DNA of 64,000 nucleotides from Candidatus Hydrogenedentota bacterium. Its GTDB lineage: Bacteria; Hydrogenedentota; Hydrogenedentia; Hydrogenedentales; JAEUWI01. The translations under genes and the position numbers were made by a program. The stretch covers positions 55,490 to 119,489 of the forward strand of contig JACPGE010000080.1 of NCBI GenBank assembly GCA_016182605.1. The letters run 5' to 3'. Below the pieces are notes generated by a model. That model made no database searches, was not told where the DNA came from, and was given only the letters and a program-made list of their open reading frames with translations. Position 1 is the stretch's first letter; each line of letters starts with the position of its first letter. Positions 43,254 to 51,404 of the stretch are shown here, one piece after another.

Positions 43254-46211
43254 ATGCGCTATCTGACGGGATTCCTGGTTCTATTCTCTTGCTGCGTGAC
43301 TGGCAGCGTCCAAGCCGAGGAGTCCCTTGATGAGGATGCCATCGAATCGCGCTTTCTGAGCGGTGTCCGGCAAGTGACCTTCGGCGGGCTGCGCTCTGGC
43401 GAGGGGTATTTCAATGCGGACGGCACGGCCCTGAGCTTCCAGAGCGAGCGCGAGCCGGAGAATCCTTTTTACCAGATCTACCACCTGAACCTGGAGACCG
43501 GAGACATTGCGCGGGTCTCCCCCGGCGCGGGCAAGACCACGTGTTCGTGGATCCACCCGGACGGCAAGCATGTGCTCTATGCCTCCACCCACCACGATCC
43601 CCAGTCGGCGGCCTACCAGGCCCAGGAATTGAAGGATCGTGCCGAGGGGAAAGAGAAGCGCTATTCCTGGGACTACGATCCGGAGTATGAGTTGTATCTG
43701 GGTGAGATCGGCGGGGAATCGGTGCGGCTGACGAATGCACGGGGCTACGACGCCGAGTGCGCCTTCTCTCCGGATGGAAAGACCATTGTGTTTGCCTCGA
43801 ACCGCCACGCCTACGCCGAGCCCCTGAGCGCGGAGGACGCCAAACTCTTCGAAGTGGATCAGTCCCTCTTTATGGATCTCTACCTCATGGATGCGGATGG
43901 CGGCCAGGTGCGGCGCATCACGGATGCGCGGGGCTATGACGGCGGGCCCTTCTTCAGCCACGACGGCACACAGATTTGCTGGCGGCGCTTCTCGGAGGAT
44001 GGGGTGCGCGCGGAGATCTGGGTGGCGGCGAGTGACGGCACAAATCCACGGCAGCTCACGCAGATGGGCGCCATGTCTTGGGCGCCTTTTTTTCACCCCT
44101 CGGGAAAGTACCTGATTTTCACGACGAACAAGCACGGTTTTGACAACTTCGAACTCTATCTGGTGGACGTGGCCGGCACCGCGGAGCCCGTGCGCGTCAC
44201 TTCGACTCCGGGTTTTGACGGTCTGGCCAGCTTTTCGCCGGACGGCAAGACGCTGGCCTGGACCAGCAACCGGACGGCCGGCAAGAAGTCCCAGATTTTC
44301 TTTGCCTCCTGGATGCACGACGAGGCACTGGCGGCCTTGGGCAGTGGATCGGATTCCGGCGCCGCCGATGTTGCGGATCCGGCGCAGCTTCAATCTGTCG
44401 TGGCTGCGACCGAGACCACCGCCGAGATCACCGAGGTGGACTTGAAGCAGTATGTCGGCAACCTCGCCTCGGACTACATGGATGGCCGACTGACGGGCAC
44501 CGAAGGCGAGCGCATCGCCACGGCCTATGTGGCGGCGCTCTTCAAGGGAATGGGCCTTGTCCCCGCCGGAGACAACGGAACCTACTTTCAGGACTTTAAA
44601 TTTGTGGCGGGGGTCTCGCTCGGCGCGGAAAACACACTGACCCTCGCGCAGGAAGGCGCTCCCGAATCAACCTTTGCCGTGGACCAGGATTGGCGGCCCC
44701 TGGCCTTCTCGCAGACGGGCGCTGTGGAGCCTGCGGGGGTGGTCTTTGCGGGCTATGGCATAGTTGCGCCCAAGACAGAGGCCTTCGAGGAGTACGATTC
44801 CTATGTCCACCTCGACGTGAAGGACAAGTGGGTGCTGGTATTTCGCTATGTTCCGGAGAGCATCAGCGCTGAACATCGCCAGCACCTCTCACGCTATTCG
44901 AGTCTGCGTTACAAGGCCATGCAGGTGCGCGACCACGGCGGGAAGGGGCTATTGGTCATTAGTGGTCCCAATTCCAAGGTGGAAGGCCAACTGGTGAAGA
45001 TGGTTTTCGACGTTTCCCTCGGTGGCACGAGTGTGGCCGCAATCTCGCTCACGGACAGCGTGGGCGGGACCCTGCTGAACGCGGCCTCAAAGGAATTGAA
45101 GACGGTGCAGGACGGGTTGGACGACGGCTCCATGCAGATGGGCTTTGAAATACCGGGGGTGCGCGTATCGGCCAAGGTAGCGATCGAAAAGGAACGGAAG
45201 ATCGGCCGCAACGTGATCGCGCGGCTTTCGGGCGATCCGGTGCTGGACCAGGAGCCCGCCATCATGGTGGGCGCCCATGTGGACCATCTCGGACACGGCG
45301 ACGGAAGCAGTTCCCTGGCCACGGGAGAGACCGAGGGGGCGATTCACTACGGCGCGGACGACAACGCATCGGGCATTGCCGCCATGATCGAGATTGCCCA
45401 GTACCTGAAGGCCCATCTGAACGAAGACCGTCTGGCATTGCGCCGGGATGTGTTCTTTGGCGCCTGGTCGGGCGAGGAACTGGGCTTGTTGGGCTCGGAT
45501 CGCTACGTGGACGGCATCGCGAAAGCTTTGGGCACTCCGGAAAACATTCGGGGGCGTATTGCCGCCTACCTGAACATGGACATGGTGGGACGGCTGGAGA
45601 CGAAGCTGGTGCTCAATGGCATTGGATCGAGTTCCATCTGGCCCGAGGAAGTCGAGCGGCGCAATGCCCCGGTGGGCCTTGCCATCGCGATTCAAGAGGA
45701 CAGCTATCTGCCCACCGATGCAACCTCGTTTTACCTGGCGGGTGTGCCGATCCTGAGCGCGTTCACGGGTTCCCACAGCGATTACCACAAGCCGAGCGAT
45801 ACGGCGGAGAAGTTGAACTACGCCGGTCTGCAACAGATCGCGCGCTTCATGGCGCTGGTAACCCAGGGCCTCGCAGGGCGGACCACGGCGCCGGACTACA
45901 TCGCGATGAAGAAGCCTGAAGAGCGGTCCGAACGCGGGGCGATGCGCGCCTATCTGGGCACGGTGCCCGACTACGCCGAGACCGATCTCAAGGGGGTCAA
46001 GTTGAGCGGCGTGACGAAGGACGCCCCGGCGGACAAGGCGGGCCTGAAGGCCAACGACGTTATTGTCGAAGTGGCGGGCACGAAGATCGAAAACATCTAT
46101 GACTACACGTATGCGATCCAGGCGCTGAAGATCGGCGAGGAGGTCAAGGTCGTGATAGAACGCGATGGGACACGCCTGGAATTGCAGCTCACGCCCGGAT
46201 CGCGGGAGTAG
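43254..46211 (+). CDS. Secreted M28 peptidase with beta-propeller and PDZ domains
   Basis: A 985-residue protein. After a signal peptide (RYLTGFLVLFSCCVTGSVQA) comes a TolB-like WD40 beta-propeller (repeats such as FSPDGKTIVFASNR and FSPDGKTLAWTSNR, about residues 30-380), then a PA-domain insertion, and an M28 zinc peptidase catalytic domain. Its metal ligands are all visible: GAHVDHLGHG (His), HYGADDNASG (bridging Asp), WSGEELGLLGS (Glu pair), YLNMDMVG (Asp) and SHSDYHKPSD (His). A C-terminal PDZ domain (KGVKLSGVTKDAPADKAGLKANDVI) ends it. It is likely a periplasmic or surface aminopeptidase. A terminator follows. Confidence 0.92.
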   Translation: MRYLTGFLVLFSCCVTGSVQAEESLDEDAIESRFLSGVRQVTFGGLRSGEGYFNADGTALSFQSEREPENPFYQIYHLNLETGDIARVSPGAGKTTCSWIHPDGKHVLYASTHHDPQSAAYQAQELKDRAEGKEKRYSWDYDPEYELYLGEIGGESVRLTNARGYDAECAFSPDGKTIVFASNRHAYAEPLSAEDAKLFEVDQSLFMDLYLMDADGGQVRRITDARGYDGGPFFSHDGTQICWRRFSEDGVRAEIWVAASDGTNPRQLTQMGAMSWAPFFHPSGKYLIFTTNKHGFDNFELYLVDVAGTAEPVRVTSTPGFDGLASFSPDGKTLAWTSNRTAGKKSQIFFASWMHDEALAALGSGSDSGAADVADPAQLQSVVAATETTAEITEVDLKQYVGNLASDYMDGRLTGTEGERIATAYVAALFKGMGLVPAGDNGTYFQDFKFVAGVSLGAENTLTLAQEGAPESTFAVDQDWRPLAFSQTGAVEPAGVVFAGYGIVAPKTEAFEEYDSYVHLDVKDKWVLVFRYVPESISAEHRQHLSRYSSLRYKAMQVRDHGGKGLLVISGPNSKVEGQLVKMVFDVSLGGTSVAAISLTDSVGGTLLNAASKELKTVQDGLDDGSMQMGFEIPGVRVSAKVAIEKERKIGRNVIARLSGDPVLDQEPAIMVGAHVDHLGHGDGSSSLATGETEGAIHYGADDNASGIAAMIEIAQYLKAHLNEDRLALRRDVFFGAWSGEELGLLGSDRYVDGIAKALGTPENIRGRIAAYLNMDMVGRLETKLVLNGIGSSSIWPEEVERRNAPVGLAIAIQEDSYLPTDATSFYLAGVPILSAFTGSHSDYHKPSDTAEKLNYAGLQQIARFMALVTQGLAGRTTAPDYIAMKKPEERSERGAMRAYLGTVPDYAETDLKGVKLSGVTKDAPADKAGLKANDVIVEVAGTKIENIYDYTYAIQALKIGEEVKVVIERDGTRLELQLTPGSRE

Positions 46212-46231
46212 ACAAACAACGGACCAAAGAA

Positions 46232-46275
46232 AAAACCTCGCTTGCACCCATCATGGCGCAGGCGAGGTTTTGAGT
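46232..46275 (+). terminator. Bidirectional rho-independent terminator
   Basis: A perfect 10-bp stem: AAAACCTCGC at 46232-46241 pairs with GCGAGGTTTT at 46262-46271, with a 20-base loop. The upstream side carries A residues and the downstream side T residues, so it can terminate in both directions; it ends the M28 peptidase transcript. Confidence 0.75.
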
Positions 46276-46288
46276 TTCTTCCGTCTAT

Positions 46289-46493
46289 CCCGGATAAATC
46301 ACGGGCTCCACGCGTTCGTTCCGTAACTTCTTCTTGGACCCGCAATTGCCGCGACATGCACGGCGGTATCGCCAGACAGCCCGTGATTTATCCTGGCCGG
46401 TGAACGCCAGCACCATCGTCACGCTGAGCATATTTCACCACCTTCCAAGTCGAACTCGTTGCCAAGAAGCCTTGAAGTGGTGAAATATGCGGG
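46289..46493 (+). mobile_element. 205-bp two-hairpin MITE-like element, copy C
   Basis: Flanked by CTAT on both sides (46285-46288 and 46494-46497). CTAT is not a palindrome, so these are direct repeats, which supports target-site duplication rather than longer terminal repeats. The left hairpin is perfect here: CCCGGATAAATCACGGGCT pairs with AGCCCGTGATTTATCC. The centre (GTGAACGCCAGCACCATCGT) and right hairpin match copies A and B, while the loop of the left hairpin is unrelated to theirs. It lies between convergent genes and just 9 bp from the haloperoxidase stop codon. Confidence 0.85.
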
Positions 46494-46502
46494 CTATCGC
46501 CG

Positions 46503-48302
46503 TTACTGGAAGTCTTTCGCAACCGCCACGCCGCGGCCTTCGAAATAGTCAAAGGCTTTTTCCACCACCATCTGCCCGACTGCAGCGCCCGTGGGGCGGC
46601 CCCATTCCAAGTCCGCACGGACGTGGACGCCGGTAGTCAGCCGTGCAAAGGCGGTTTCATCGGCAATGTCCTGGTAGGTGGCCCACTGAAGGGTCACGCG
46701 CGTCGAGAGATCTTCTTCGAAGCGTAATTCATCAACCGGCACACGACCCAGACCACCCGGGAAATAGGGATCGTTGGTGAAGGCCGTGAAAGCCTCCGCG
46801 GCCGCACGGGACATGTTGGTGTGGCCCGAGTTGTAGGCGGGGAATGGGGGGGCCACAAAGTCGAGGGGCTGATAGGGGCGCCAGTCGGCGACGCGGATCC
46901 AGTCCACGCCCTGGTTTGGCCCGGCCCACGCCATGACCTTGTAGCGGCCCACGAATTCGCCTCCTTCGCCTGCAAGGGGATCTTCTTCGCCAATGAGTTC
47001 AATAAATCCCTCTTCGACGGGCAGGAGGCCCTCTTCATCGAGATAGCGCACCTGGGAAATGGGCCGCGACGTATCCCAGCGGCGCTTGATGTCCCAGCAG
47101 TTGATGGCGGCGTCATGCACAGCGGCGGTGACGATGAAATAGAGCTTCACGTCGTAGCCCAAGTCGTAGCGCTTGTGCTTGTTCGCGGGGATCTGGTCCA
47201 CCACGCCCTCGCCGCGCATGAGGCCGGTGGCCACTTCGATCCACCAGGGAGGCGGCGTCACATAGGTGGCGCCATCATGGTACATGGCCAGGGCGCGCAG
47301 GTAATCCCCGAGGGGGACGATGTGGTCTTCATAAGGTTCGCGGGTGTAGGGGTTCATGGCGTGTCCGTGCGATTCGTAAATGATGCCGGGCGTATCAATA
47401 CCACGGACGCGCGGCGAGAGATTGACGGCAACCGCGCCGGGACCGGCGGTGGGGTCCAGGCTGCTGCTGATGCGCAAGACTTCCACGGCCTCGTCGATAA
47501 ACTGCTGCTCGGATTCCGTGCCCAGTAGTGGTGGGGCAGGCACAGGGAATCGCGGCGTATCGGGATCGAAGGGTCCAATGGCGAAGGTGCTCACTTCGCC
47601 CCAGTGGGGCGTAAGGTAGGACTGCTCCTGCGTCGCGCCCATGGCTATCAGTGGCGCCCAATTGTTGGGGTAGGCCATCCCGTTGGAACCGGACTCTTCC
47701 GAGATCGTCGGGTTGTTCAGAGGCGCGTAGCCACTGGTGTCTACGTAGCCATTGGCTTCATTGGCGCCATCGTTTGCCGCGAACTCCAAGACAATCTCGC
47801 CAATGGTGGCGCCCAGAGCCTGGGCGGGCGACGGGGTAGGGGCGCCCAGATTGTTCACGTATCCGTAGAAAAGCATTTTGTTCTTGAGGGCCTGATACGC
47901 GGTGTTTCCAGGCGTGCCCGGCGTGCCCGCACCCGGCATGTTCGCGAAGCGCGCCCGGAGCAGGGCATAGGCCGCGTGACTCAACGTTTCATGGGTGTGC
48001 ACCAGGCTGCGTTCGCTCGGGTCCACCTTCAGGCGATGTCCCGTGAAATAGCCCGTGGTCACTTCGTCATAGGCTGCCCACGCCTCATACATTGCAGCCG
48101 ATAGATGAAAGGCCGTGCGGGCATCGACGGTGGGGGCCTGCGCTACGGCCATGCAGTTGCGGCACAGGCTCATCCAATCCTGCGCGATATCATTCAGGGT
48201 CTCATCTTCGAGGCCGTTCTCCGAACAGCTTGCGAAGCCAAAGGCCAGGCAGGAGGCGGCCAGCAGCACGCCTACTTGATGGGGTCTTAAGCAGCCAAAC
48301 AT
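46503..48302 (-). CDS. Vanadium-dependent haloperoxidase-like (PAP2-fold) secreted protein
   Basis: A 599-residue secreted protein. The N-terminal hydrophobic segment ends FASC, a possible lipobox. The C-terminal half has the acid phosphatase/haloperoxidase pattern: RRWDTSRPISQVRY, then NSGHTNMSRAAAEAF, then TGVHVRADLEWGRPTG. The central SGH and the last His are the usual phosphate/vanadate-binding residues. Whether it binds vanadate or acts as a phosphatase is not decidable from sequence. ATG at 48302 follows GGAGG at 7 bp; the open frame includes one extra TTG codon. A promoter-like pair lies upstream. Confidence 0.8.
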   Translation of the reverse strand: MFGCLRPHQVGVLLAASCLAFGFASCSENGLEDETLNDIAQDWMSLCRNCMAVAQAPTVDARTAFHLSAAMYEAWAAYDEVTTGYFTGHRLKVDPSERSLVHTHETLSHAAYALLRARFANMPGAGTPGTPGNTAYQALKNKMLFYGYVNNLGAPTPSPAQALGATIGEIVLEFAANDGANEANGYVDTSGYAPLNNPTISEESGSNGMAYPNNWAPLIAMGATQEQSYLTPHWGEVSTFAIGPFDPDTPRFPVPAPPLLGTESEQQFIDEAVEVLRISSSLDPTAGPGAVAVNLSPRVRGIDTPGIIYESHGHAMNPYTREPYEDHIVPLGDYLRALAMYHDGATYVTPPPWWIEVATGLMRGEGVVDQIPANKHKRYDLGYDVKLYFIVTAAVHDAAINCWDIKRRWDTSRPISQVRYLDEEGLLPVEEGFIELIGEEDPLAGEGGEFVGRYKVMAWAGPNQGVDWIRVADWRPYQPLDFVAPPFPAYNSGHTNMSRAAAEAFTAFTNDPYFPGGLGRVPVDELRFEEDLSTRVTLQWATYQDIADETAFARLTTGVHVRADLEWGRPTGAAVGQMVVEKAFDYFEGRGVAVAKDFQ

Positions 48303-48380
48303 CAACAGTCCTCCCGATTGCCGGCATAGCCATTCTCAAGACAGCGACATGGTATGTAGCCCTCACAGGCACATCGGAGG

Positions 48381-48409
48381 ATATTGCATCAGTTCTCCGG
48401 CATAGTCAA
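48381..48409 (-). promoter_or_regulatory. Putative promoter of the haloperoxidase-like gene
   Basis: On the minus strand TTGACT (48404-48409) and CAATAT (48381-48386) are separated by 17 bp. The -35 is close to consensus and the -10 is a weak match. It fits a start about 75 bp upstream of the ATG. Confidence 0.35.
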
Positions 48410-48445
48410 GCATTTTTTCTGACACACGGGGGAAAGTGACGCCCA

Positions 48446-50515
48446 TCACTCCAGGCGGGTAAGTTCGTGCACGCCATTGAAGTAGAGCTTTTGGCCGATG
48501 ATGTCCAGTTCATGATGCTGGCCGACAATATCCATAACGACCTTGTCGTTTTCAATGCGGTAGGCGCCCTTGATTACGCCGTTCACCATAACCACGCCGT
48601 CCTTCTGGTAGTTCATCTTGAACTCCCCTCCGGTCCACGTGGTGCCGATGATGGTCTCCGCAGTGAGGTTGGGATCCTTGTTTTCGGCCCTGATGCGCGC
48701 TGCTTCCGCTTCCCGTTCGGCGGAACGCCCATTTCTGAAATTGGCCCGGGCTTCCTGTATCGCGCCACGCGGCACGGAGTAATTGATGTACCCGATGAAC
48801 ATTTCCTGAAAGGTTTGATCCCCGAAAATCACCGTGTCCGTGGGATCGGGATTGGCCGGATTCGTGGTGGAGTTGTCGAACGCACCTTCACACAACATGA
48901 CGGAACCCTTGGGCAATTGCACTGGATCCTCGAACCAGTACATCGTCTGCCAGTCGAAACGGTAATGCGGCACCGAGAGCAGCACCTGCGACGTGCCGTC
49001 GGGAAGCTGGGCCGTATACTTGAAGCGGCTGCCGCGGTAGTGCATGTGCGGGGCGAGTCCCCAGACTTTGGCGTCCAGCCAGAATTTCATATCGCCGCTC
49101 ACGGCGTGGTCCCGCGCGCCAGGCGGCACCTCAAAGCTGCCATTGAAGGCGGCCTGGGTCACCAGTTCCTCGGGGGGCGGCTCCTTGCAGAGGTAGAGCG
49201 CGAGTTCCGTCTGGTCGACCTGCGGTTTGCCGGTGGTCACGTAGTGCATCTGAAAGATGAAGCTGGAGTCTGCTGGAATGAATTTGCCCGTGCCCTCGGG
49301 GAAGGGGAGGACCTTCTCACCCGGCACAAAACCGGCAAAATAGCCCTGTGCGCCGGCGAGCACATCGGGTTCGAGGTCTTTCAGGGAGTCTGGATACTTG
49401 ATGAAGACCAGGGCGTGGTGAAGGACTTCCTTGTTCCCGGGCACCACCTCCATCCCGCGCACCCAGGTGTCTTCCGTGAGACCGGAGGGCACTTCGATAA
49501 GCTGGTATTCCAGCACCCCTTCGGCGGGCACCTCGAAGGGCTCGCTCATCTTCACAATGCGATCGGGTTCACCTAGCCGGTACTTGCCGCGAAACTGCGT
49601 CGCCGCAAGGATCTCAAGCGAGTCGTCGCCTTCGCCTCTCGGGGAGCCCTGATCCACCCAGGAAACCAGGATCGCCTGTTCCTCTTCGCTCAGGGAACGC
49701 ACATTCTTGAAATGGCCATAGGCCGGGTCCGCATCCCACGGCGGCATGCGATCGGTCAGGATCACTTCCTTGATCATGGAGGCCCAGCCTTGGGCGCGCT
49801 TGTAGCTGTCTAGCGCAAAGGGAGCGACATCCCCTTTGCTGTGGCAGGAAATGCAATGCCTGGCGAATATCGGCGCGGCATCCTGCACGTAGGTGTACTC
49901 CCGATCTTCGGTCATGTAGTTGATGAGGCAACCCTTCGCCGCCGTGTAGGAGACGGGCGCCGGCTTGCCCGCCAGCAGGGCATCGATGGCATCGCGCAAC
50001 CAATGGTGGTCCGCATCGGGCTTCTGGGCGCCATAGTCATAGCGATCATCCACCGCGCCCCGGTAGGCAATGCTCCAGTCCGCGGGGTTGATCAGGAAGG
50101 TATCCGCCGTACGTTCGCAGCCCAGGGTCTTCGTCACTATTTGCGCGCTGTCGTGCAGCACCGGGATTGCAACAGCAAACTCCTTCAACTCTGCGGCGAT
50201 GCCCCCGCGATCGTCCTGGAAGTTCGCATTGATCATGAGGAATTTCACGCCCTGAGACTCGTACTGCTCCTGCATACGCTTCAGGATGGGAAAGCTCAGC
50301 CGCACGATGGGGCAGCCATTCCCCTGGACGTAAAGCACGATGGCCCTGGAATCCCGGTAACGGTAAAGCTCGTGGGAGACACCGTGCTGGTCCAGCAGGC
50401 GGAAATTGGGCATCTTGGAGATGGGTGCGGGCATGGGGCGATCTTCCGCCCATGCGGACAGCGGCGCCAGACACAATATAGCCAGCACAAGCAGCACGAT
50501 AGGTTGGCGATACAT
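48446..50515 (-). CDS. Redoxin / cytochrome c / copper type II monooxygenase fusion, secreted
   Basis: A 689-residue secreted protein with a signal peptide (residues 1-23). Domains in order: a redoxin-like fold (about residues 35-190) with a single Cys at 68 (GNGCPIV) and no CXXC; a c-type heme site CISCH at 221-225, with MPPWDADPAYG as the possible distal Met side; and a C-terminal copper type II ascorbate-dependent-monooxygenase-like half with HHALVF, FQMHY and GLAPHMHYRG histidine sites. It looks like an electron-transfer oxygenase fed by the heme domain. This fused layout recurs in Planctomycete-like genomes. Substrate unknown. The gene follows the haloperoxidase-like gene in direction but has its own start. 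Confidence 0.85.
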   Translation of the reverse strand: MYRQPIVLLVLAILCLAPLSAWAEDRPMPAPISKMPNFRLLDQHGVSHELYRYRDSRAIVLYVQGNGCPIVRLSFPILKRMQEQYESQGVKFLMINANFQDDRGGIAAELKEFAVAIPVLHDSAQIVTKTLGCERTADTFLINPADWSIAYRGAVDDRYDYGAQKPDADHHWLRDAIDALLAGKPAPVSYTAAKGCLINYMTEDREYTYVQDAAPIFARHCISCHSKGDVAPFALDSYKRAQGWASMIKEVILTDRMPPWDADPAYGHFKNVRSLSEEEQAILVSWVDQGSPRGEGDDSLEILAATQFRGKYRLGEPDRIVKMSEPFEVPAEGVLEYQLIEVPSGLTEDTWVRGMEVVPGNKEVLHHALVFIKYPDSLKDLEPDVLAGAQGYFAGFVPGEKVLPFPEGTGKFIPADSSFIFQMHYVTTGKPQVDQTELALYLCKEPPPEELVTQAAFNGSFEVPPGARDHAVSGDMKFWLDAKVWGLAPHMHYRGSRFKYTAQLPDGTSQVLLSVPHYRFDWQTMYWFEDPVQLPKGSVMLCEGAFDNSTTNPANPDPTDTVIFGDQTFQEMFIGYINYSVPRGAIQEARANFRNGRSAEREAEAARIRAENKDPNLTAETIIGTTWTGGEFKMNYQKDGVVMVNGVIKGAYRIENDKVVMDIVGQHHELDIIGQKLYFNGVHELTRLE

Positions 50516-50901
50516 GATAAACTCCTGCCTCTTGAATCGTCATTCCGTTTCTGCGCCGGGAGGGATGAGACTGCCGTATAAGATTCGTCTGGCGCACACC
50601 TTAGCCCAAGCCCGGCCAGGTACGCAAATTCGATTAGGGCAACTTGCCGGACGGAAATTTGGACCCACTCAGGCTCAGGAAGGTTTTGGAATTCGGGGCG
50701 CTCTGCTACTTGGCGTGCCTGCTTACCACGCGCTTTCTCGCCTGGATAGGGGAGCAGGCTTTCGCAGAAACGCGGGGAACGCTTACCCATGCATATTGAA
50801 TTGGGCCCGCGACGGGCGCGCCCGCCGTAAGTCCTTCCGCGTTGGGACGACCAACGCGTCAATGAAGATCGAGATGCAGCAGCAATGAAGGAAGCCGCGC
50901 C
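50516..50901. other. Divergent intergenic region with hairpins
   Basis: Between the redoxin fusion (minus) and the thioesterase (plus). No convincing gene was seen. It has a perfect 8-bp hairpin (CGCGTTGG at 50838-50845 pairing with CCAACGCG at 50851-50858) and a 12-bp perfect palindrome CGGGCGCGCCCG just upstream near 50812. These may be regulatory. The promoter elements themselves are not clear. Confidence 0.4.
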
Positions 50902-51372
50902 ATGGAACACCCTCAAGACAACCCGCCCTTAAAGGGAAGCCGCCACCTCGATCAGCTTCAGCGCCTGGTGCGTGGCGAAGTGGAGGGGCCGCCCATCGCG
51001 GCCCTGATTGGTTTCCGTCCCACCCATGTGGAGCATGGCCACACGGTCTTCGAGATGGAGGCGGATCGGCGGCACGCGAACCCGATGGGCACGCTTCATG
51101 GCGGGGTCATCTGCGATTTTGCGGACGCGGCCATGGGCTTTGCGATGGCCTCCACGCTCCGGGACGACGAGAGTTTCACGACGCTCGACTTGAATGCGAA
51201 GTACTTCAAGCCTGTCTGGAATGCGCGGCTCCGGGCAACAGCGCATGTCACCCGGCGCACGGGCACGCTCGGCCTGATCGAGTGCGAGGTCACCGACGAA
51301 TCCGGCAGCCTGGTCGCCAAGGTCTTCAGCACGTGCATGGTCCTGCGGGGAGAGAAGGCCGCAGGGCGGTAG
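50902..51372 (+). CDS. PaaI-like hotdog thioesterase
   Basis: A 156-residue single-hotdog protein with the motif NPMGTLHGGVICDFADAAMGFAM, which contains the HGG loop and Asp that characterise PaaI-type acyl-CoA thioesterases. It likely hydrolyses aryl- or acyl-CoA esters. ATG at 50902 has AAGGA upstream. It is unrelated in position to the other hotdog thioesterase at 30 kb. It is convergent with the M56 peptidase gene (32-bp gap). Confidence 0.87.
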   Translation: MEHPQDNPPLKGSRHLDQLQRLVRGEVEGPPIAALIGFRPTHVEHGHTVFEMEADRRHANPMGTLHGGVICDFADAAMGFAMASTLRDDESFTTLDLNAKYFKPVWNARLRATAHVTRRTGTLGLIECEVTDESGSLVAKVFSTCMVLRGEKAAGR

Positions 51373-51404
51373 AACGCCATCTGTGAACCGGAGCTGATGC
51401 CCGA

